The translations under genes were made by a program, and so were the position numbers. DNA of 10,871 nucleotides from an uncultured Alphaproteobacteria bacterium (GTDB taxonomy: Bacteria; Pseudomonadota; Alphaproteobacteria; Rs-D84): positions 1-10,871 of the forward strand of contig CAMHKP010000006.1 in the NCBI GenBank assembly GCA_946185785.1, read 5' to 3'. How positions within the stretch are numbered: position 1 is the first letter of the stretch; the number at the start of each line of letters is the position of its first letter. The notes beneath the pieces are model-generated. The model searched no databases. It had not been told where the DNA came from and saw only the letters and a program-made list of their open reading frames with translations. Shown piece by piece: positions 6,995 through 10,871 of this stretch.

Positions 6995-7826
6995 ATTCGT
7001 CAATTGCGACAATAAATATTTTTGATTTGTTTGCTTCTTTTATGACGTTTTCCTTGTCAACAACAAAGCATGTTTTTGTGTTCACAACAATTCCGCGCAG
7101 GTGTGCCTTTGCCACCGCGCGTACCGTATCAACACCAATTGCGGGAATATCGATTCTTAAATCTTGACCCGGTTTGGTCATTTTTGCAAAAACGCCACTG
7201 ATGCGTTTTTTGTTTTTACGCATTTCAACAACGCGGTCCAACATTTTTGCAGTACCTTCGGCAGCCTCAACCGCAATAACTTGTTTATCAACCACAACCG
7301 ATGCACCAATGTCCATTTTGCCAATGGTGTGCGAAACATCCACGGCACGTTCAATATCCGCCATGTCCGATTTTGTCGGCTTTACCTTGGTCTGAACACC
7401 CGCGTTTTCAAATGCTAATTCGGGGGCTAAATCTTGTGCCGCCAAAACCCGAAAACCACGTTTTTCAAGAACCCTGTTCAATGCAGTTGCCATAGAATCA
7501 TACCCCCGTTGATGTTTCATAATGCTGATTAAAACCGACAATGACCATAAATCAGGTCGTATGTCATAAAGATTTGGATGCCCAATTGCACCAACAAATG
7601 TCAAATTGCGTATTCCACGACGACGAAATTCACGAATCGCACGACCCGCACCACCAAGACGAACAACCATGTCTGGATTCAATTTTGGGTCAACAAAATT
7701 CTTTAACCCAACAACATATACATCCCATCCAGCGCGTTGTAATGCATCGCGCGTAAAGAACGGTAATTGTAATGCGCCAGCGATTAAAGCTATCTTTTTA
7801 TCGCCAGATGAAATACGTTTTTTCAT
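6993..7826 (-). CDS. lpxI: UDP-2,3-diacylglucosamine pyrophosphatase LpxI
   Basis: Hydrolyses UDP-2,3-diacylglucosamine to lipid X and UMP in lipid A synthesis, the LpxI route used by alphaproteobacteria in place of LpxH. The 277 residues match the family. The N-domain begins IALIAGALQLPFF (12-24) and has the motif GAIGHPNLYDIRPD (79-92). The C-domain has MDIGASVVVDKQVIAVEAAEG (171-191), MLDR, and the signature KPGQDLRIDIPAIG (218-231), whose acids Asp222 and Asp226 lie where the catalytic aspartate of Caulobacter LpxI falls. It is not flanked by lpxA or lpxB, its usual partners. The ATG at 7826 has no Shine-Dalgarno, and a promoter-like sequence ends 8 bases before it. Presence implies that the organism makes lipid A. 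Confidence 0.95.
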   Translation of the reverse strand: MKKRISSGDKKIALIAGALQLPFFTRDALQRAGWDVYVVGLKNFVDPKLNPDMVVRLGGAGRAIREFRRRGIRNLTFVGAIGHPNLYDIRPDLWSLSVLISIMKHQRGYDSMATALNRVLEKRGFRVLAAQDLAPELAFENAGVQTKVKPTKSDMADIERAVDVSHTIGKMDIGASVVVDKQVIAVEAAEGTAKMLDRVVEMRKNKKRISGVFAKMTKPGQDLRIDIPAIGVDTVRAVAKAHLRGIVVNTKTCFVVDKENVIKEANKSKIFIVAIDE

Positions 7827-7834
7827 AATGTGTA

Positions 7835-7863
7835 ATGGTACGAATAAAAGTGGCTGGAATCAA
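7835..7863 (-). promoter_or_regulatory. Putative promoter of lpxI, giving a leaderless transcript
   Basis: Minus strand: -35 TTGATT (7863-7858, 4 of 6), 17-base spacer, -10 TACCAT (7840-7835, 4 of 6), then 8 bases to the ATG. The expected start point coincides with the ATG, and no ribosome site is visible. A GANTC site overlaps the -35. The -10 is weak, so this call rests partly on its likeness to the miaA arrangement. Confidence 0.35.
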
Positions 7864-7914
7864 GTCGCAAATTATGATAAAATTATAGATAATGATTTAA
7901 TGGGTGTAAAGCTT

Positions 7915-8682
7915 ATGAAAAAAATAACTTGTTCTATTTTGTTGGCAATTGTCGCTGTAATGCCGGCTGAAGCCAGTCGCAGACAACGTGTTTTGGTGTC
8001 CGAAGTATCACGTGGTTTGGACATTGTCGGTGCGGAATCAAATGCATATGTTGTGCCAGATGCAGCGCCTGGAGAACTGGGGCGTGATGTGTACTTGTCC
8101 GAAGGGGCTATCGATTCGTCAAAGACACGTATGTTTGTCCCAACAAATATGTATGTTCGCGCAGGTGGTGGTTTGAATCTGGGCTTTGCTACATCCAAAG
8201 CCGAATTCGGTGATGAAAAACGCGAAGCCGAAGACAGTTATACTACACAAATCGGTTTGGGGTGGAATTTATCGTCATATGTTCGCAGCGAATTAGATTT
8301 CCAAACAATGACGATGAATTTTTCTGATTTGCGGGATTATCAGGCGAACTATAAAACACTTGGTGGTATGCTGTATTTTGATTTGGCACGTCGTTATGTT
8401 CAAAATGGTGATATTACACGTATGCGTCACTTTGTGCCGTTTATTGGTTTTGGTGCTGGGTTTGGATACTATGAATTCGAAGGTGCTGGTGGGGAATCTG
8501 GTGCGGTAATTGCGGCACCACGTGCAACATTTGGATTTAACATAATGTTAAACAGCTTGATTGGTATTGATGTTGCATACCAATATCAAATGATGATAGG
8601 TAATGGATTTGGGTGGAATGCATCGCATAATGGTGTTGATAGTATCAGCAATGTTATTGCGTCATTTCGTGTGAATTTCTAA
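7915..8682 (+). CDS. Outer membrane beta-barrel protein (surface antigen/porin-like)
   Basis: Encodes 255 residues. A signal peptide (MKKITCSILLAIVAVMPAEA, cleavage probable after Ala20) is followed by about 60 residues without barrel character. From about residue 80 there are alternating strands with glycine-rich turns (MYVRAGGGLNLGF, VPFIGFGAGFGYYEF) to the C-terminus FRVNF, whose terminal Phe is the BAM assembly signal. It resembles the 8-stranded OmpA/OmpW/Msp4-like outer-membrane barrels in general form; the exact family is not known. I chose ATG 7915 because it begins the signal peptide and has GGTG 8 bases upstream; ATG 7900 is possible. The open frame runs back to 7606 but overlaps lpxI. 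The spacer from lpxI holds TATGAT (7873) and GATAAT (7888) as -10 candidates, with no clear -35. It is first in a run with the next two genes. Confidence 0.85.
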   Translation: MKKITCSILLAIVAVMPAEASRRQRVLVSEVSRGLDIVGAESNAYVVPDAAPGELGRDVYLSEGAIDSSKTRMFVPTNMYVRAGGGLNLGFATSKAEFGDEKREAEDSYTTQIGLGWNLSSYVRSELDFQTMTMNFSDLRDYQANYKTLGGMLYFDLARRYVQNGDITRMRHFVPFIGFGAGFGYYEFEGAGGESGAVIAAPRATFGFNIMLNSLIGIDVAYQYQMMIGNGFGWNASHNGVDSISNVIASFRVNF

Positions 8683-8695
8683 GTGGGGTTGAACA

Positions 8696-9346
8696 ATGAA
8701 AACGAAAATAATTATTGGTGCGTTGTGTTTAATGGCAACATCGGCAAATGCTGCGATTCCATATCGTGTGGAACAGGTTGTAGTGCCAACCCCAACGGTT
8801 GATGGAAATGACCGCGAAGCGTTGGCACGTGAACATCGTTTCTATGTCGGTGCAATGTATGATTTTTCAATGTGGCAATCATATACAGATAAAAATGATA
8901 TTCATGTTTCTGGCGACAATACATCGTCTTTTGATATTGTTGCTGGTATTCGTATCTATGACACGTTTCGTGTCGAAGCGAATTATGTGCGTACAGTTGC
9001 AAAATGGGAAGAAGGTGTAAAATTAACTGGTGATACTTTGTTCTTGAACGGTATTATTGATGCACGCATTGACAGCCTTTATCGGTTGTTCCGTTCGCAA
9101 TATTTGGTGCCATACGTTGGTGCCGGTATTGGTTTAAGTGGTAATACGGTTCATGGTACGGAAATAGATGATAAATTAAGTCCAGCACTTGCTGCGATGG
9201 CTGGGTTGGGAATTGAATTTGGTGAATATTTTACAATTGATGCGGGCTATCGCTATATGTATATGTTTTCACCAAAGTTTGATGGTATTGATGGTTTAGC
9301 CCCAACGGCACACCAATTCCGTGTGGGCGCGCGTGTGAATTTCTAG
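8696..9346 (+). CDS. Second outer membrane beta-barrel protein
   Basis: Encodes 216 residues. The signal peptide MKTKIIIGALCLMATSANA is cleaved probably after Ala19. A short linker precedes the barrel, which starts near RFYVGAMYDFSMW (48-60). Strands with alternating polar and aromatic residues follow (RVEANYVRTVAKW, YLVPYVGAGIGLSG, FTIDAGYRYMYMF), and the protein ends FRVGARVNF with the BAM terminal Phe. It has the same plan and C-terminus as the preceding gene and may be a diverged tandem duplicate; identity outside the repeated barrel patterns is low. The gap is 13 bases, with GGGG about 8 bases before the ATG, so the two are co-transcribed. It ends in TAG, the only TAG in the window. Confidence 0.87.
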   Translation: MKTKIIIGALCLMATSANAAIPYRVEQVVVPTPTVDGNDREALAREHRFYVGAMYDFSMWQSYTDKNDIHVSGDNTSSFDIVAGIRIYDTFRVEANYVRTVAKWEEGVKLTGDTLFLNGIIDARIDSLYRLFRSQYLVPYVGAGIGLSGNTVHGTEIDDKLSPALAAMAGLGIEFGEYFTIDAGYRYMYMFSPKFDGIDGLAPTAHQFRVGARVNF

Positions 9347-9350
9347 AACT

Positions 9351-10274
9351 ATGAAAACATGTCCGTTTTTTGGCGTTTGTGGTGGATGTAAATATGATTT
9401 TACAGATACGGCCTATCGCGCAAATAAACAGCAAGAAATAGCAGATTTTAAAACAACTGGTGATGCGCGCTGGGTTGATGGCGGTTTGCGTAGACGTGCG
9501 GATTTTTGCTTTGCAGGGGCGCAATTCGGTTTGTTCGCAGAACATTCCAAGAATATTGTTCCGGTGCGTTCTTGCCCGAATTTAGTGCAAGAGATAAATG
9601 ATATTTTACCGCGTCTTGCATCGCTGCCTTGGTGTGGTGCGGGGTCGTGTCTGGTCACAAGTTGCGAAAACGGAATTGATGTTGCAATAAATGCTGATGT
9701 TCCATATTTTACACCTGAATTTAAACGGGCTGCAGAAAAAATCGGTGCAATTCGTATCGTTTGGAATGACAGGGTTGTTGTGCAAGTCGCCCAACCAATA
9801 ATTAAATTTGGTGATACGGCAATTGAATATCCGTCAAATGCGTTTTTACAGCCGACTAAGATGGGGGAAGATATTTTGCGCAATATGGTTGTTGATGCTG
9901 CCAATGGCGCGAAACACGTTGCAGATTTATTCTGTGGTTTGGGTAATTTTACATTTGCAACCAATGCCGATGGTTTTGATATTGTTGGTACGGGTGTAAA
10001 ACGTGATTTATTTACGCATCCGTTAACGGTTGGAATGTTGCAATCATATGATTGTGTAATAATGGATCCACCACGTGCTGGGGCAATGGCGCAATGTCGT
10101 GAATTGGTCAAAAGCAATGTTGGGCGTATCATATATATTTCGTGCAATCCAAATACGTTTAAGCGTGATATGGAAATATTATCGCGTGGCGGGTATAAAT
10201 TGCGTAAGTTGATTCCAGTAGACCAATTTGTGGGAAGTGCCCATTGGGAATTATTTTCTGTTTTTGAAAAGTAA
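9351..10274 (+). CDS. RNA m5U methyltransferase family protein (TrmA/RlmD-like), shortened
   Basis: Members methylate C5 of uridine in tRNA or rRNA using SAM. Iron-sulfur cysteines Cys4, Cys10, Cys13 (C-x5-C-x2-C) and Cys75 are present, as in RlmD. Later motifs are AFLQPT (164-169), SAM motif ADLFCGLGNFTF (191-202), MDPPRAGA (238-245), SCNP with nucleophile Cys265 and the catalytic base position Glu300 in HWELFSVF. At 307 residues it is far below the usual ~400-450: there is no N-terminal TRAM domain, and the segment between motif I and RDLF (about 203-219) is roughly 25 residues short, removing the acid that normally holds the SAM ribose. All catalytic residues remain, and the frame is intact. 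The ATG is 4 bases after the stop of the barrel gene with no Shine-Dalgarno, so translation is probably coupled. Target RNA is unknown. Confidence 0.88.
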   Translation: MKTCPFFGVCGGCKYDFTDTAYRANKQQEIADFKTTGDARWVDGGLRRRADFCFAGAQFGLFAEHSKNIVPVRSCPNLVQEINDILPRLASLPWCGAGSCLVTSCENGIDVAINADVPYFTPEFKRAAEKIGAIRIVWNDRVVVQVAQPIIKFGDTAIEYPSNAFLQPTKMGEDILRNMVVDAANGAKHVADLFCGLGNFTFATNADGFDIVGTGVKRDLFTHPLTVGMLQSYDCVIMDPPRAGAMAQCRELVKSNVGRIIYISCNPNTFKRDMEILSRGGYKLRKLIPVDQFVGSAHWELFSVFEK

Positions 10275-10303
10275 AAAAACACCGCCGTTTCCGGCGGTGT
10301 TTT
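10273..10303 (-). terminator. Terminator of the small RNA (weakly serves the methyltransferase gene too)
   Basis: Stem CACCGCCG (10280-10287) with CGGCGGTG (10292-10299), extended by A/T pairs. On the minus strand it has a GAAA tetraloop and seven T (10279-10273). On the plus strand the loop is TTTC and only four T follow. It therefore looks built for the minus-strand transcript, unlike the other, more symmetrical terminators here. Confidence 0.82.
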
Positions 10304-10449
10304 CCGAATGCTCTTGAAAGGAAGGAAAGGAGAAAAAGAAATAGAGCATTCAAAACTTAGGTTGGGGCCCAGAGTCCAGAGGAGAGAGAATGTAGGAGGG
10401 AGTCTGAATCCCTGAACCCCTGTTGCCATCGGGTTTAACCCCTTTGACG
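10273..10449 (-). ncRNA. Putative anti-Shine-Dalgarno small RNA (CuckooRNA/CcsR-like)
   Basis: About 177 bases from a start near 10449 to the terminator. Hairpin 1 (10420-10364): GGGGUUCAGGG pairs with CUCUGGGCCCC (11 bp), a bulged A, then UUCAGA with UCUGGA (6 bp), closing a 22-base loop that contains CUCCCUCCU. Three of these pairs in the long stem and one in the short are G-U; on the plus strand they become A-C mismatches, so the minus strand is the RNA. Hairpin 2 (10351-10306): perfect 9-bp stem GAAUGCUCU/AGAGCAUUC with a 28-base C/U-only-like loop containing CUCCUUUCCUUCCUUU. A strong promoter and terminator frame it. Loops of this kind, complementary to ribosome binding sites, are the mark of CuckooRNA/CcsR sRNAs in alphaproteobacteria. 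Membership of that family and function as a translational regulator are inference. 6S RNA was considered and fits less well. Confidence 0.65.
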
Positions 10450-10455
10450 ATAGAT

Positions 10456-10484
10456 AATATAAGACAATAAAAGTTATTTGTCAA
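10456..10484 (-). promoter_or_regulatory. Strong sigma70-type promoter of the small RNA
   Basis: Minus strand: perfect -35 TTGACA (10484-10479), 17-base spacer, -10 TATATT (10461-10456, 5 of 6). Transcription would begin near 10449. This is the best consensus promoter in the window, and no reading frame with a credible protein follows it. Confidence 0.7.
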
Positions 10485-10496
10485 GTATTTTGTCAA
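10479..10496 (-). repeat. Tandem TTGACA direct repeat at the sRNA promoter
   Basis: TTGACA occurs twice on the minus strand, at 10496-10491 and 10484-10479, in the same orientation and 12 bases apart; the bases after each copy are also alike (AAATAC and AATAAC). The second copy is the -35. The first could be part of an activator or repressor site, or chance. Confidence 0.5.
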
Positions 10497-10507
10497 AAAT
10501 ATTTTTA

Positions 10508-10530
10508 GGGCAATTTTCTGCCCGTTTTTT
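10508..10530 (+). terminator. Weak terminator-like hairpin
   Basis: GGGCA (10508-10512), loop ATTTTC, TGCCC (10519-10523), G, then six T. The 5-bp stem is short, but the T run is good. It could stop any plus-strand read-through before the regulator gene. The remaining sequence from 10531 to 10590 is AT-rich with nothing I can assign. Confidence 0.35.
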
Positions 10531-10590
10531 ATGCGCTGTTTTTGATAAAAAATCAAGCAAAATCAAAGTATTCCTAGGAAATGGTGCCTG

Positions 10591-10619
10591 TTGTAAAAAA
10601 CGGGGGTTGGAAATAAAAT
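10591..10619 (+). promoter_or_regulatory. Putative promoter of the S24-type regulator gene
   Basis: -35 TTGTAA (10591-10596, the same hexamer as at gapA), 17-base spacer, -10 TAAAAT (10614-10619, 5 of 6). A start near 10626 leaves a leader of about 37 bases with an AAGGGGGG purine run. The palindrome TTCCTAGGAA (10571-10580) lies 10 bases upstream and could be an operator. Confidence 0.45.
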
Positions 10620-10662
10620 TTTTACTGTAATTGAAAAAAATCAGCCAAGGGGGGACGGAAAA

Positions 10663-10871
10663 ATGACACACGAAGATGTATGGCGTGCCATAGAACGATT
10701 CGCAACAGAACACGGGATGTCTTGTTCGGGGTTGGCAAAATGCAGCGGTTTGGACCCGACAACATTTAATCGCAGCAAACGCTGGTCACGCGAAGGGCAA
10801 CCCCGCTGGCCGTCAACCAACAGTATTTCCAAAATATTGGCATCTACGGGGTCTACGATTGACGATTTTAC
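10663..10871 (+). CDS. HTH regulator, LexA-like/S24-peptidase type (3' part outside window)
   Basis: The first 69 residues are visible. Residues about 3-42 form a helix-turn-helix (VWRAIERFATEHGM, SGLAKCSGLDPTTFNRSKRW), followed by QPRWPSTNSISKILASTGST (45-64). This head, with DPTxFNRSKR and PRWPSTxSIxKIL, is well known from alphaproteobacterial cytosolic regulators that carry a C-terminal S24 (LexA/CI-like) self-cleaving domain; that domain would lie beyond the window and cannot be confirmed. Such proteins are generally host chromosomal, not phage. The ATG at 10663 is preceded by AAGGGGGG and ACGGAA. It has its own promoter-like sequence and is divergent from the small RNA, so it is a candidate regulator of it, by position only. 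Confidence 0.85.
   Translation, partial: MTHEDVWRAIERFATEHGMSCSGLAKCSGLDPTTFNRSKRWSREGQPRWPSTNSISKILASTGSTIDDF

Noticed and set aside
7606..7914. Upstream extension of the first barrel gene
   Set aside because: It would overlap lpxI by about 220 bases and hide the signal peptide that begins at 7915.
10364..10420. 6S RNA or tRNA in the non-coding stretch
   Set aside because: A short AGGGA/TCCCT stem with a TTCAGAC loop resembles a T-arm, but no other tRNA arms exist. 6S RNA would need a long closing stem and a central bubble; instead two separate C/U-looped hairpins and a terminator are seen.
9413..10429. Long minus-strand open frame (338 codons) antisense to the methyltransferase gene
   Set aside because: It overlaps a gene with clear family motifs, has no recognisable protein pattern, and its start lies inside the structured small RNA region. 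It is open because of codon bias in the real gene.
10571..10580. Perfect palindrome TTCCTAGGAA before the regulator promoter
   Set aside because: A 10-base palindrome is expected several times by chance in a window this size. It is mentioned as a possible operator only because of its position.
1..10871. Mobile elements, CRISPR arrays, prophage or restriction islands
   Set aside because: No transposase or integrase, terminal repeats or regularly spaced repeats were seen on either strand, and the gene content is mostly housekeeping.

Overview
The window looks like chromosomal DNA from an AT-rich, Gram-negative alphaproteobacterium, probably one of the small-genome uncultured (for example gut-associated) lineages. 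Three things point there: an LpxI-type lipid A enzyme, a radical-free RNA methyltransferase with the alphaproteobacterial RDLF...DPPRAGA...SCNP pattern, and the first 69 residues of a LexA-like/S24-type regulator whose HTH head is typical of the class. Beta-barrel proteins ending in Phe and two lipoproteins agree with a double membrane. Assignment below class level is inference. No rRNA, tRNA, insertion sequence or CRISPR array was seen. Of 12 genes with a visible stop, 11 end in TAA and one in TAG.

Layout. 1-189: tail of an unrecognised gene, facing gapA (glyceraldehyde-3-phosphate dehydrogenase, minus strand). gapA shares a short divergent promoter region with miaA (tRNA A37 dimethylallyltransferase), which is followed by priA (primosome helicase). 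A terminator separates priA from a minus-strand pair: a VirB11-like secretion ATPase and, 32 bases after it, a small charged protein of unknown function. Divergent from the ATPase is an unknown lipoprotein gene, then a lipoprotein carrying a single FKBP domain like the one inside trigger factor. This faces lpxI. Divergent from lpxI is a three-gene run: two outer-membrane beta-barrel proteins and an RNA m5U-type methyltransferase that lacks part of its SAM-binding fold. The right end holds a non-coding stretch and the start of the S24-type regulator.

How it is organised. Genes are packed tightly. Four tail-to-tail junctions (gapA, priA, fkbp/lpxI, methyltransferase/sRNA) are each closed by one hairpin with A on one side and T on the other, so a single terminator serves both strands. 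Promoters of the form TTGAAT or TTGTAA, 16-18 bases, then TATAAT/TAAAAT-like are visible. For miaA, priA and lpxI the -10 box lies only 6-9 bases before the ATG and no Shine-Dalgarno is present, so these mRNAs are probably leaderless.

The most interesting item is the non-coding region at about 10273-10449. On the minus strand it has a perfect TTGACA, 17-base spacer and TATATT promoter, two long hairpins whose loops are pure C/U-rich anti-Shine-Dalgarno sequence, and a strong terminator with a GAAA loop. It reads as an anti-SD small RNA resembling the CuckooRNA/CcsR type of alphaproteobacteria. One loop is perfectly complementary over 9 bases to the gapA ribosome binding site.
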